Shown here: positions 24,474-36,550 of the stretch, in pieces | Position numbering within the stretch: the first letter of the stretch is position 1 | Layout: each line of letters begins with the position of its first letter | DNA from: Sympetrum striolatum | Lineage: Eukaryota; Arthropoda; Insecta; Odonata; Libellulidae | Direction: 5' to 3' | Length of the DNA: 64,000 bases | Assembly: GCA_947579665.1 (NCBI GenBank) | Contig: OX388347.1 | Coordinates: 24,420,562-24,484,561 of the forward strand | Program-made: the position numbers and the translations under genes | The notes under the pieces: model-generated | What the model was told of the DNA's origin: nothing | What the model saw: only the letters and a program-made list of their open reading frames with translations | Databases searched by the model: none

Positions 24474-24560
24474 GAGTCTCAATAGCTAAGTTGGTGGTGC
24501 GTTGAAGCCATCCCGGGTTCTATTCTCGTCGGGGCCTGCAGGTAAATATTAGAGCGCTGC
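24474..24560 (+). mobile_element. tRNA-derived SINE head
   Basis: An A box, AATAGCTAAGTTGGTGGTGCG (24481 onward), and a B box, GGTTCTATTCTC (24516-24527), are spaced as in pol III promoters. The B-box surround CCCGGGTTCTATTC is shared with the head near 49.45 kb, suggesting a common subfamily. Sequence downstream (CGGGGCCTGCAGG) is the likely junction to the SINE body. There is no closed acceptor stem, so it is not a tRNA gene. Confidence 0.6.
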
Positions 24561-25140
24561 TTTTATCCATCTCCAGCCTTAAGAGATAGACAGCTTTTGA
24601 TGATAATGATGCTAAATTGGAAATTACATCATCATACAGAAGTAGATTAAAGGTTGAGTAATTTAATAGTTTCACAGTTTTTCACTCATGGTAAGATATA
24701 CTTAAAAACGATTAAAACTATTCCACTCTTTTTTGAGCAAACATGAATGGATCACAGTTATTTTGATAAATTTAATTATTTTCACCAAATAAGTCATAAT
24801 ATAACTTTATTATTTTAATCATTATTATCCTCCTCGGCAGCCAAAATATGCGTACAGCGCTATTTGCCAGCCGAGTTATCATTAATAAGGAATATGTAGC
24901 TCTTTTTGAAAATATAATTTCTATCTACTTTAGCTTTCCTATTACTTGAGTCGTCACTTAAAATAATCTAGTCCAATCTCAAATATATGGATAAACAGTT
25001 CATACGCTCCAAAGAGCTTCCAAATCATGAAATTCGTCACCGTTCAACACCTCAACGTCACTTCATACTCGTAACCTTACTTCATTAGTTATTGCCGGTC
25101 TGTCTTATTTCAACACGTTTACAAAATCGTTTTTAAGGAG
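24561..25140. other. AT-rich non-coding stretch
   Basis: No feature was recognised. Confidence 0.6.
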
Positions 25141-25690
25141 AGTGGACCCTTGTTAACGGAAGTGAAATGTCACCGATCGGTGTGTAGTATATTTGGGCCA
25201 ACCCTTAAGCGCCTTGTTAGCGGTCAACACTCGGATGGCCTGTGTACGAAAACACGCAAGCCCCAAAATCCTTCCGCGGTGGGACCCTCAGGGAGTCCCC
25301 CCTCTCTGGGCGCACGCCACCCTTCAATTGTCTCACGCGATGAGACTAATCGAACAAGGACGACATTTCCCCAAAACTTCACTCTCTACGTGTCTTTTAC
25401 GCCCACCATTCCATCGCACCTCTTTGGCCTTTCGCTCCTTTTATCTGTCTCTCTCTCTCGTAACCCTCCAAAGAGGCTTTGGCATTGACCTCTCTTTCCC
25501 GTACTCTCTACTATTAAATCCCTATTCCTCCTCTATGCCCTTTAATGGCCTTTGGTCTGCCGAACAGACTGACCACCTTCCGGGTTTCATTAAGGAAACA
25601 AGCGTGCTTGCAGCCGTGGCAAATAATGGTCATGGTGTTTTTTTAATAATCATTTCATTATTATTGCTACATACAAACAATATATGATAT
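25141..25690. other. GC-richer block, mixed then pyrimidine-rich
   Basis: From 25150 to 25370 the sequence is GC-rich without strand skew and contains several CpGs, unlike most islands here. From 25370 to 25510 it becomes C+T-rich. Two overlapping plus frames (112 and 164 codons) start at non-ATG or ATG codons and show no domain. It could be an unrecognised repeat or regulatory segment. Confidence 0.4.
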
Positions 25691-26480
25691 AAGGTGAAAA
25701 TTAATACATATTAAGATAAAATTAAGATTTTTTGGGGCTCATAAGTCCGGAAATATCAAATCAACCTTCATTTTTATCAAGGGAAGATACAGTGATACTT
25801 TTTAGTCAAAAAATCCGGGAATAGATATCTGGCGTACTTCCGAACCAAACATTTACTCTTAAATTAAGAACATGATTATAAATTAGCAAAAACTTATTAC
25901 ATTCAAACTTCTGAGGTCAGATAAAAACTTTGATTTCTAATAATTATCTGATAATTTTATTCTATGATGATTCCTATTGAGAATATTTTATTTTTAAGGA
26001 GAAAAATACATTAAGTTGTGCATGGAAATGCTAATAACTTCTTTCTTGTAGGTGATATATTTTACAAGAAAATGAGTGCCGATAAATTTTGTTAAATTAT
26101 ATACATATTGTTTGAATTGTTTTGAACCTTAACAATTATAAGCTGATGGAAAAAAATCGTTGCCTGTCTTTTTCTCAACTGTCACTTCACAACTAAACAT
26201 GAAGCGTATATTACTAAAAATGCAGCATCTAAATTTTCATCATTCGTGCGAGCGTCTCTTTGAGTCCTCTATTTGAAAATAAATGAGTAATACAGCGAAT
26301 ATTCAGCTGCTACGTTTTTGCCAATACGTTGGTAAACTCCTCTAACCAATTCCATCCCCACGATCATAATCGAATTACTAAGATAATAAACAGCTCGCAA
26401 ATGGATGCAGAAAGAAAGAAGCAAAGAGATAGTCGAAAAAAGAAAGTTTCCGGAAACTTTCAGCATGCCTCGTGATTTAG
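25691..26480. other. AT-rich non-coding stretch
   Basis: No feature was recognised. Confidence 0.6.
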
Positions 26481-27250
26481 GATACCCTCACTTAATCTAA
26501 TTTGCCCAGAACTTGGTCGGAGTTTCGGGAAATGAGGACGCAGACTGTTTTAACTCTCCCAAGTACTACATCCTCTCCATCCTGACCTTCGCCACTGCTG
26601 TCCCCTTCGCCCCCTCCTCTCTTTTCCGGTGGCCATCGTCCAAAACGTGCCGAGGGGGCGGAGGGGCTGGACTCTAGGGTCCACCACCTGTTGTTCTGAC
26701 GGCCACTGCCCCCAAAAACACACACACCTCTACCTAATTCCCACTCACCCCACATACTCCCGAGCAATTGTTAGAGATACTAGACCTACTTTCATTCACC
26801 TCTACACCGTCCCTTCTATATTCTTTGTGTTCCTTCGCTCTTCTTCCGTCATTCCTCTCGTCCTTCCTCCTCCATGTTTCAATCCCTTTTTATTCTTTCC
26901 AAACCAGATCTTCCCTCTTTTCCCCTTTTTAACTTCGGGATGTTTGTGTGCCTTTCGGAGCGAACATCTCTTTTCGTTCTCCCCTCTCCACGGATGACCC
27001 TCTTTTTTCTCTTTTTTATTCCTCTGACTTTTTTCTCTCCCGTTTTATTTTTACCCCGAGAGCGTTTTTACGTGTTTTCTCCGCTCTCTCGGAATGTGTT
27101 TTCTCGCACAAAAAATTAAAATGATCTCTCTTTTAAATTCGTTGACTGACTCGATATTAATCAGCTTTAACACTTTCGGAGAGCGAGAGGCTTTTTTTCT
27201 CTCGTTCGTTTCATTTTTGAGCTGAAATATTAACCCCGGAGAAGAGATTT
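26481..27250. repeat. Pyrimidine-rich island
   Basis: C+T-rich on the plus strand from about 26560 to 27080, with a GC-rich interval near 26640-26700. Frames of 81-122 codons are low-complexity. Downstream, to about 27250, the sequence is mixed with AG/CT-rich runs. Confidence 0.65.
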
Positions 27251-27802
27251 GGTGGGATAAACTGCTCTTTTTCGAATTAAAAGATTGAAATTTCTCTCCA
27301 GACTTATATAGATTTTCTGAATAATTCCACGCGCATTTCTGTACGATATTATAAGTATATCTAAGCAGTAGAATATACTGGAATATTAATTTTAAAGTTT
27401 ATTCTTGGTTGAAAATTTTTCTGAAACGTACCAGAGTAACCTAACGTAGTCCTTTAATTTTCTTCTCTATTTTTTTCAGTCGCTTATAGCTTTGAGTCAA
27501 GTTACTGTTCAAGTTACTGAGCAGTCTTTTCGTAAAGGACTGGAGTGAGTTGTCTCTTCGAAAATATTCTAAGAGTTTTTTTATTATTAAAAAATGTTAA
27601 ATATTGATACAGAAGTTCTGAGATAAACGATTGCCTTTCGTTTACTATAAATACGATATCATTGGAGTATCTACAATTGTAATGATATAATGTTTTTCTG
27701 TTACAAATAAATATCGTTGTTGTTGTTGTTGTTTTATTGTGGTGCGTCGACATCTACGATCATTTAGCACCATTTTCTGGTAAAGATAATTAGGTCATAC
27801 CT
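27251..27802. repeat. AT-rich stretch ending in a GTT microsatellite
   Basis: A (GTT)6 run lies at 27716-27733, just upstream of the hairpin described next. The microsatellite also explains the poly-Thr string in a minus-strand frame over it. Confidence 0.7.
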
Positions 27803-27906
27803 CCATGGATCTATAGTCTATGGCTGAAATTTGAGCTCGATTAATTCCTTGTTTTAAAGAAGGAATTAATCGAGCTCAAATTTCAGTGACAGACTATAGT
27901 TCCATG
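27803..27906. repeat. 104-bp near-perfect hairpin (inverted repeat)
   Basis: The left arm, 27803-27850, and right arm, 27860-27906, pair over about 46 positions with only four mismatches. The innermost 27 bp are perfect and contain GAGCTCGATTAATTCCTT. The loop is only 9 bases (27851-27859). The element could be a foldback MITE, or could be transcribed as a hairpin RNA. No clear target-site duplication is visible immediately outside the arms, and no protein is encoded. Confidence 0.85.
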
Positions 27907-28640
27907 TATATGTATTATCATAAATATCTATTTGTTTCTTTATGGACATATTTTATATCATCTAGCTGTTGTAAAAGATAGCAGTATAAAATTGAATGTA
28001 GTTGCATCATATTCTTTCTCACCTCAGAGTATGTAAACATCAAGGTCTAGGTTAATAGTTTAAGTATTCTTTTTTGTATCATAAAGATAAATGGTAGGAG
28101 GTTGTGCGGAATGAAGAATAATGTTGATGGAAGCCTAGAGGAGAGGGGAGATCCTAGGCATTAAGATCGGATCATGTTTGGAGGCGGAGTACGCAACAGA
28201 GGAGTGACAAATGATTTAAGCGCCGGCTCCGCCAATTGGTACAGGAGGCAAGCAAACCAGGAAAGGGTTTCTAAAGGTTTTGGGGAGAAGGGATATCTTA
28301 AGACATGTATCTTCTTCAAGGTATCCTTTACATAAGAAGCTGTCAGACAGAATCACATCCCAGCCCCACTTTATTTACTGTGGGGGGTGGGAAATTAATT
28401 TTTCCGAAAGGAAGCTAGATTTATCTGGAAACCTTTCTTAAGTTAACCAGAAAACAACCTAAAAAGGACTGGATTACTTTTAAGTAAACTTTACGTCTTA
28501 CTCCGATTTTAAAATAGCTCAGATAACTTAAAAGTTTACGATGTCACTTCAAGGATCTAATCTCCAAAATTTAACTCTTAATACCAGTATCAATATGAAG
28601 AAACTGCTTCCATTCCAATGAATGCTCGTCAACCGAGATG
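27907..28640. other. AT-rich then purine-rich mixed block
   Basis: AT-rich to 28080, then a GC-richer purine-leaning block (28080-28400) containing AGGCGGAG and GGCTCCGCC words and an imperfect hairpin of CCCAGCCCCAC and GTGGGGGGTGGG (about 28360-28391). It resembles old transposon sequence, but the family is not recognised. Confidence 0.35.
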
Positions 28641-29890
28641 CTCAAGCGATATGGCCTGATACATTGAATTTCAGATTAAAATAGATGCTCACAATGAATG
28701 GCTCCAGCAGGAGGCTCATCTTAATTCGAGGCGTTGTATGAATGAAATCTGACATCTCCGTTCGAATAAGAAAGGATGAGAAATTATTGCAATTAGGTTC
28801 AGATGAGAAAACCCCCCGCACAACATGGGTTTTCATCCTCATCTTCGCCATATAAAATCCATTCTCCCGCCCAATCCGATACCTTGCGCCTCCCCATCCT
28901 CCATCACACCGCCAACTTCCCCCTAATTCTGCTCATCCCTATTGGGAATCTAACACTGTCTTTCTCTGTCTTCCCCGCCTATTTCCTTCCTTAATATTAC
29001 CCTTCTTACGTCCTACCCAATACTTAATCCCCGTTCCTGATCTTTCTCCGTCTTACATCGTTAGTTTCCCACCTGAGGATGTTTTTCATCTGAACCTTGC
29101 AATTAAGGATCTCCGTTCATTAACGATCAGCAGAAAAATATTTTACGCACATAAAAATAAATCTACTTTCTTATAAAAACTCAAAAAGCTTTCTTTTATG
29201 TTAGACATTAGTCGTTTCAATGATCATTTTCGGAGTCTTACGTTACAACGCAATTTTTGTGTGAAAAGTAAAGTTGTTTGTCTTTTCTTTTTTTATGACA
29301 ATTAATATAAAAACAGGAAACTGGACAAAACTCATTTGATGTCTGAAGATAAACTGCAGTGAATATTGTCGACATCATTAGTATCTTTCACTTTGTTGGA
29401 AGATGCTCTAAACATTCAATGACCGCACTAAATGGTGGTAATTAAGCCGAGGAACATATGACTGCAAGTGGAAGACTCCGGCTTCTACTTTGTCCCTACT
29501 TTATTTTTCCTGGGTTTTATTTCGAGTGAAATATGTAACTTTCCCTTCAATCTGTTACTCTATCAAATCAGAACATAAAACTTTAATTCAATTGAATAAA
29601 TGATGAAAAATAGATGTTCTGACGGTTTTTTCATGAGTTTATAGATGGCGTGTCCTATAGCGTGGCCATAGATTTCACTTCATAATTAAATAAAATAATT
29701 TTTAATTTAATCTAATGGTCTGCCATGACTGTCAATTATCATCTTCTATAGCAAAAAAAAATACTTTTTAGCAAACATTTGTAGTATTTAGTTATTCATG
29801 CACCTACTCATAAAGGTACTCATAAGATACTGTCTTGTTTCCGATATAAAACCACCTCCTAATTCGTAATCGCTGGGACCACTTATTCAT
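28641..29890. other. AT-rich stretch with a short pyrimidine-rich segment
   Basis: A C+T-rich segment runs from about 28850 to 29080. The rest is AT-rich. No gene was found. Confidence 0.6.
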
Positions 29891-30780
29891 CAATATTTAC
29901 AGTACCCATTGCAACCCAACGTGTGTATCTGATCAATTTCACCTGGTGGAAAATCCGCGGGCTGAAGCAACAAGGGAGAGAGAGAAAAAGAGTGAAGACG
30001 AGGAATAAGGAGGGCGAAAGAAAGAAGAATGGAAGGAAGGAAGGTTGATTTTAGACGATGGCGAACGCTAAACAGGGAGGGCTCAGCGACACCCCCCTCA
30101 CCGTCAAACAACCCCCACTTCTTACCCCCTTTTTACATACCCTTTGTCCTCCTCCCACCCTTATATCAACCCCTTCTTTGGTCTCCCCTTACGACCCAAT
30201 CACAAACCTCTTTTCCTCCAAACTTATGCCCTCCCCTTTTTCTATACCCACCCCCACCGTGCCCCTTTGTGCTTCCCCTATACGCCAACCCCTACCCGTC
30301 ATCTTACCTCCCCCTCCGCGTCAGCCATTACTTTCCTCTTTTCTTAGCTCGCCACCCTCCCTTCAAAACAATTCCCCTCTCCCGTTACATGGTCCTTCCT
30401 TCTCTTCTTTATTCCCCTTCTTCCGCTCCACTGCTCCTTCTGGTTCTTTGACCTTTTTCCAGAGACGCCACCCATCTCCGCTTACTTATAATTCTCCTTT
30501 GAGCTGCCTCCCATTCTACATCAGTCTACATCCGGGACTTTAATTAAAATGTGACGCCTGGTAGGACGGGAGTGATGGATTTCTGTCCGTATTGTTTCGG
30601 AGGGTTTTAATTAGTAGAGGGGGAGTTGGATCGGGGGAGGCGTAAGAAGTAGGCGTGTATTCTCTTTTCCTTTCGCGCAAGGAGGAGTCCTTCCACCCCT
30701 CGATCGCCCGTACTTCTTCGCCTTGAGTTTTTCCCGAAATAGACACGGGGAAGTCCTTAGCGTACTCATATCAATGTGGG
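29891..30780. repeat. Strong polypyrimidine island with purine flanks
   Basis: Purine-rich at 29960-30060 (includes GGAAGGAAGGAAGG near 30030), very C+T-rich at 30080-30540 with many C runs, and purine-rich again at 30600-30640. Three overlapping plus frames (67-161 codons) are Pro/Ser/Leu-rich artefacts. Runs such as CCCCCC (about 30092) and CCCCC (30112) give G-run potential on the minus strand. Confidence 0.7.
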
Positions 30781-31900
30781 GAAAGTTTCAAGTGACCTTT
30801 GTTCTTTCGGAATTCATATTATATTTCATAATTTTAAACTTTCATGAATTTACTTAACGAAAGAAAAAGCAAAACCGATACTGAGTAAAGGTTTGTTGCG
30901 GTAATTTTAATTTCTTCATCCCTCATTCTTGAATAGGCTATTTACTGATCTAAAAATTATTTTTTTAAATCTTATTAAATATTTATTTTACTCTTTATTG
31001 CTATGGTCCTTAGTGAGTCCACGTTTTTCAATAGCGAGGTAACACCCAAGGTATATCCTATAATGTCCCTTTTTACTGGCCTCCTATAAGCGATTCTAAG
31101 AATTATATATACTAAAGCCGGTCAGTCTTAAGTACTCTAGGTATTATATCTGCTCATAGTTAAATGTTTCTTCATACTAGAATTAAAATATAAGAATTTA
31201 ACGAGAAAGTTTTTAGCTACAATTTAATTTCAAATGATTGATCCTTTATTTTCGTAGAATTTAATTATTGCATTTTAATTTCAAATACATCCAATATCTC
31301 CAATAACAATATCTAACTTGAAACTAAATTCTGTTATCAATGAGTTTTTAAAGGTGAAAAGAATGTTCGGAACCTATTTGCATTTGTCAAATACGAGGTA
31401 TTTCTGAAAAACGTATTTTTAATATCCTGTGAATACCCTCTAATTTTTTCTTGACTCTAAAATCAGTGGTATATATATTTAGGCTTCAAATTAATAATCA
31501 GTTGCCATAATGTTATTTGTTGTAGATAAATCATTTTATACACAAGCAAAAAATTCTAGTCGAGGGAAAACTAATGGTCAATTTCATTAGTACTCATTGA
31601 TTAGAAAAAAGCAAGAGTAGTTCAGTGGAAGATATATTCAATAAAACTGTTAAAGATTCTCTTACCCTTCTATTGTTGCTAGAGTAACACAGTTTAATTA
31701 TAAAAATAGGATTTATAATAAATAAGCATAAGTTAATGAGCTTTACTAAGGCTTCAGAGAAATTCATAATAACTCTATTATAAGGCTCTAGCTTCTATAA
31801 GTCCTTACTTTATCAGTTTACTACATTTCCTATGGAGATTTTACTCTTGATGATTTAACTTGAATAAATGACAACCCTTCAGTATTTCCATCCTTCGTGA
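30781..31900. other. AT-rich non-coding stretch
   Basis: No gene was found. An ATTTGCAT octamer lies at 31376-31383. Confidence 0.6.
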
Positions 31901-32500
31901 ATTTATCAATACTTAGTTCTTGATATGCAAGATATCCTCGATGAGGATCTTCTTCCTTGCTTCTTTAGCTTCCTCACCGCTACTTATAGGAGACTGCCAC
32001 GCCATTCAAGGAAGAAATTTTATTCTAATCACGGACGAAGAATCATCATTGTCTTTCCGTTGGGGGTCCTCTTTCCTCGATACAAACAGTGAAGCAACCC
32101 TGCATCTTCCCCAACCTACCACCTGGTTTTTTTCGCCCCTAGCACTCGGCATTTAATTGGAAATACTTCCTCGGCGTATTATTAATCCGAAGGAATTCGC
32201 CTCCTCGTGATAATCCGCCCTATCTCACTTCTTCTTTCGTCCCCTTCTCAAATTGTTTTCAATGTTTAATTAAATTTGAGCTCCCTGGAGATTCCTGGGA
32301 GACCCTTCGGAATCGACTCTCTTAAAACGAGTCGCGCTGCCAATTTTTTCGCTCCATCTCTCGGTCGCAGTCTTCTGTTATGATTTTTTGCAGAGATGGG
32401 GCTCTTTCCCATCTTTCCACAAGAATCTGAGAATACGCAGGATATGGAATCCACCGCGCCATTCTCTTGTACTATGTAAGCTGCATAAAAAGAGAGCAGA
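31901..32500. other. Moderately GC-rich block with a signal-peptide-like small frame
   Basis: An ATG at 31941 opens a 71-codon frame to 32156 whose start, MRIFFLASLASSPLLIGDCH, resembles a secretory signal peptide. The rest has no cysteines or recognised motif and the context around the ATG is not favourable, so I do not call a gene. 32270-32460 is CpG-containing mixed sequence with a small GACTC/GAGTC hairpin. Confidence 0.3.
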
Positions 32501-33480
32501 GGTATTCACATCGCAGGAATCGTTGTCGGTCATATTTGTTGACTAAATAAAATGCCTGAATTACGTCTACTTCCAGATAAGTAAGCACTTCATAGGCACT
32601 CAATATTAACTAATAAGCAATTTGATCACCATATTGAAACATCGATTATATTTAATGTCTCGAAAGCAATCGAGACTATTTTCAGAGAAGAAATTTTTAT
32701 TCCCTCAGTACTATCTTGTATTTATAACTGAACTATATTTCGAAGAGAATGAGATATTCTTCTATATGATAAATGCGAATAATAATTTTAAAATTGATAT
32801 CTAATCAAAAAAAAAGTTTGACCATGTTTGTATCAGATTCTAAAATATAAAACGATTTTACAACTCACCCTTACTCGATAAAGTCATTTTAGATCTTTTT
32901 CTTTTTAGAAGTTCTCATTTGAAGATCGGAATAATATCTTCATTTCGCACAAGAATTTATGAGGTGGATTGACGATATATATGCATCACAGTTTTGAGTT
33001 TTATTATTCCCAATCTCAATTGTGCATAACTCAAAAGTACCCAAAATCTTCCGTTTTGAAAAACTGTTGCATTATAATGAATCTTGGAAACGTCATTAGG
33101 TGATGGATTTTTTGATACATTATAAGTATATAGTTTAAGTTTACCATCATTAATAATAATAAATAGTTATAGATTAGCATAGTTACATATATGTAAAAAG
33201 TATATTATTTTAAGAGTTCAAGGGGATAAATTTCTCTAGCCTCTCTATCGAATATAGTTATTGAATTGGAGTTTCAGCATTATGAAAAGAATAATAGCTT
33301 ATACTAAAATTAACTCAAATTTAGACTTGTATATCGCATTTGCCGCTACATATCTAAAAGCATTCTGGCGGAAATTTGGATCTTTATAGAGATATAGGTA
33401 TCCATAATGAGAGCAAACTTAAAATAGTTGCCATGGAGCAAGAAAATCGTACCTTACTTTAATTATGTAATATCAAACTT
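32501..33480. other. AT-rich non-coding stretch
   Basis: No feature was recognised. Confidence 0.6.
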
Positions 33481-34120
33481 CGTTATGTGAGGCTCTTCTT
33501 TCCTACCCCTATCATCATCATCATCTCACCCCTTTTATAGCCGATAGAGGATACCCCGGTACACCCCTTTCCATTTATTAGCGCCTTTCTATTCGACCGA
33601 TCCGGAGGGATGAAGAAAAGGGGAGAGGGGGGCAGAGAGAGAGAAAAAGATCGAGTAAAGATGGCGATGGAAGGCGTGGAATATAGAAGGCTCCATTCTG
33701 AGAACTCCTCTGCGTAAACATTGGAGTCCCGTCTTCTCCCTTTGTCCTCTCTCTTCCATATCAACAGACTCCATCTTTTTAAATCCCCCTCCTCAGCCAA
33801 GAAAGAAACCCTTCCTCTGCCTCCCCTTCCCCCGATTTTTCCTCCAGAAATTCCAGTCTCTCAGAGCTCCCTCTTTTTCCTTAAATCCCCTTCGCCTTCA
33901 TCAATAACTACGCCAGCTCGGCCTGCCAGCCCTTTCCATCAGCTTGTCCAAGACAGCATCCCTCTAAAATCCATTCCTTTCCTCTCTTCTTCCCCTCCCT
34001 CTCTCCTCCTCCCCTTCATCATCTTGTTTTTACGGGAGGCGGAGCTGCGGAGTAGATTTAAAATTATTCCGTCTAGAGGGAAACTTTTGTCCGATTTTCA
34101 GCGAACCTCGTGATTGAAAA
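33481..34120. repeat. GC-richer island: purine then pyrimidine, with ATC microsatellite
   Basis: A (ATC)5 run lies at 33511-33525. The plus strand is purine-rich from 33600 to 33690, including AAAGATGGCGATGG (a partial YY1-like word near 33657), then C+T-rich from 33720 to 34020. Overlapping frames of 61-130 codons in both directions are low complexity. Confidence 0.6.
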
Positions 34121-34498
34121 TAGAGGCGGAGTGTTACGGATTAATTTTTCAGCTTCCCAGAAGTCATGAAAGGCATATCTTTACGTAGATGTGTACATCA
34201 AGGCAAATGCATTCAGTTCACTTCTGCTTTTCTTTTGAAAATAGTTTGCGAAGTATCAATTAGATACTCAGCTACCAGGATAAAAGTTTTCCTCCCTAAA
34301 TTTTGGACCAACGCCGAAAGTTTCACCAAAATTCCCGAAAATAGAACTTAAATTAGTATATGACTATTAACTTGCTGGAATAAAGTCAAATACTGACGGA
34401 TTTTATACTAAGTTTGATAACGCTTGAAAATATATCGATGTGTATGCATTTGTTTACGAGAAAAACTACTACACTAATTAATACATCGTACATAATAA
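34121..34498. other. AT-rich non-coding stretch
   Basis: No feature was recognised. Confidence 0.55.
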
Positions 34499-34575
34499 AT
34501 CGCTCCTGCCATAGCCAACCTAGGAAAATGGAAGATCCGGGTTTGACCCCCAGATAAGGCAGTATTTTTCTCTTT
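34499..34575 (+). mobile_element. Degenerate tRNA-derived SINE head
   Basis: An A-box-like CCATAGCCAACCTAGG (34509-34524) is followed by a B-box-like GGGTTTGACCCCC (34539-34551) in a region otherwise AT-rich, with a TTTTTC run shortly after. The spacing is shorter than usual, implying a deletion. It is not a tRNA gene. Confidence 0.45.
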
Positions 34576-36404
34576 CATTTCCTCCTCAATATTCAAACTT
34601 GTTAACCATGCGATATTCATTGCTTATTTGAATAATATCGTATTTGAAAAAGGTTAGTTAAAGCCCTGCATATTCTATTGAACTTAAAAAATACGTTACC
34701 GAATTCTAGTTAGGACTCAATCTGTGTGAGAGAATTGTAAATTTTTTCCCTATTTTTTATCGGAAAGTCCTTCCAAAACATAAATGACCTCCTCGACGGA
34801 AATGGGTTGAGAACAGAAAATTGCTTAATATTTTATTCCATTTATTCGTTAAAAATATTGTGAATTATTTAATTGATAAACTATGGTCATTATATCCTTC
34901 TAGATGCAATTCAAACTGTTTAGATTTTCCATATTTTCAATTTATAATCCCAAATGAACGATTCACTATATACGTACACTTTAAATATTCAAAACTATTG
35001 CCGTCAATCATAACCCAAATTCTATCGATCGGACAAGATCTTTTAAATCTACTCCTCAACTTAAAATGGTTTTCACGTAACACGTAATGCCTCGCGCAGC
35101 CATAGTTCACTTAACAAGATCTCAGTTCCTTCATCTTTTTCCCGTCTTACTCCGTTCATCAATTTCCGAAAATAATCCTGCAGTCGAAATAAAGCTTCTC
35201 TCCCAATCAACTTGTATCGCCACCTTTCGACTGATGAACGAAGTGCTTCATATGGACACTGATGGATTGACGAATCTCCTCCTCTCTAATGGATCCGCCT
35301 TTCTCCGCGAACTTCGGCGTGAATTTTGTATCAGCCCTCTATGTACCGTTCGACCTCTTAAGTTTTCACAAGTTCTTCTACGAAGCCTTACACTAACTTC
35401 AAAACTGAGGGTCGTATTATCCATCTTATTTTATCGCTCGCAATCACATTATTAATAATTCTGTTCATTTTTAATCATCGCCAAGTATAAGATTGGGTAT
35501 TTTCATATAAATTTGATGGTGATATTGTATGTTATATGTTTGATCGCCACAGTTTTAAATATACGTAACAATCTCACCAGTTCAAGGAAACCATGATACT
35601 CTTAATCTTCATACAGTCTGGAAGTGGCATCCATGAAGTGTTAACTAGGTCAGTCAGTCTGACAGCCCTGCATGGATTTTTCATTCCTGAAAGTAAAATG
35701 GTAAATAAATAAGAATCATTATTTAACTTACTTCCCTGAATCTAAATTTATTGTTAATTTTGTAAAATAGCTGCATGATAATTTGTAAGTACTGAAATTC
35801 TAGGGAAGTTAAATGATTTTTGAAATGCAGTTGGAAATGATTACGTGCATTACTTGAGTTACATCACAATATTACCTGTGTAGGTTGATATTACATCGTA
35901 AAAAAATGTACGCATGGGTAAATTTTATGGAAAATGTTTTCTTTGTTATATATTTGTGATTTTAGCAATTCCAGCCTCTCTCATCAATTTATCATTGACT
36001 TGGAGATAAGGATTTCTATATCAAAAAGAAATGCCAGATGGAGAGTACATGGTATCGAAATACATTTAAAGTAGTAAAAATACCTGCATATTATGGTTTG
36101 TTTTCAGAAAGTAATAGATTGTGACTGTTATAGTAGATTGATGGGAAAAGGTAATTAATGGAAATAATTACCAATACATATTAAATTACGAAACTAGTTA
36201 CATAATTGGTTTTAATATTTCTAGAGTAAGAAAGATCATTTGCATTATTATGTTATACTTTTATAGAATAATACGTTTAGTGTGGATGAAATTCTAGTGT
36301 GATGGAGAGAGCTATTTACAGGTCATTATTATTATATAACACTAGATACTGTCAGTTTCATATCTTCGAGTAAATGAAATTGCAAACGATAATACTTTAA
36401 AAGT
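34576..36404. other. AT-rich stretch
   Basis: No recognised gene or repeat. A 122-codon plus frame at 35087-35455 lies in a GC-richer, CpG-containing patch and begins with a true ATG (MPRAAIVHLTRSQFLHLFPV); no domain is recognised and flanking splice or promoter signals are unclear. No Penelope-like reverse transcriptase was found upstream of the next element. Confidence 0.45.
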
Positions 36405-36550
36405 TAATATAAAATGAAAAAACAACTTTGTAGAGTCCACAATATTTACTCTTCTACACTTGAAGATGTTACTCTGTAACGAAACCTAGGTCGTGCTTGA
36501 GAATACTAAAGATTGTGGACTCTACAAAGTTGTTTTTTCATTTTATATTA
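36405..36550 (+). mobile_element. Perfect 39-bp inverted repeat enclosing a Penelope-like terminal repeat with hammerhead-like motif
   Basis: The arms 36405-36443 and 36512-36550 are exact inverted copies. The 68-base interior contains TTGAAGA (36460-36466), a five-pair stem GTTAC/GTAAC with a TCT loop (36468-36480), GAAAC (36481-36485), a CTAG tetraloop and GTC (36490-36492). This follows the order of a minimal hammerhead ribozyme: conserved CUGANGA, stem II, GAAA, two-pair stem III, cleavage triplet GUC. CAC/GTG (36457-36459 and 36493-36495) can form the base of stem I. Such minimal hammerheads and terminal inverted extensions are known from Penelope-like retroelements. Departures from the active core are U at the usual C3 position and one extra U before stem II, so activity is doubtful. 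Confidence 0.55.

Noticed and set aside
30029..30543. Overlapping 140- and 161-codon plus frames
   Set aside because: Pro/Ser/Leu-rich strings from a polypyrimidine island; overlapping frames in the same tract cannot all be coding.
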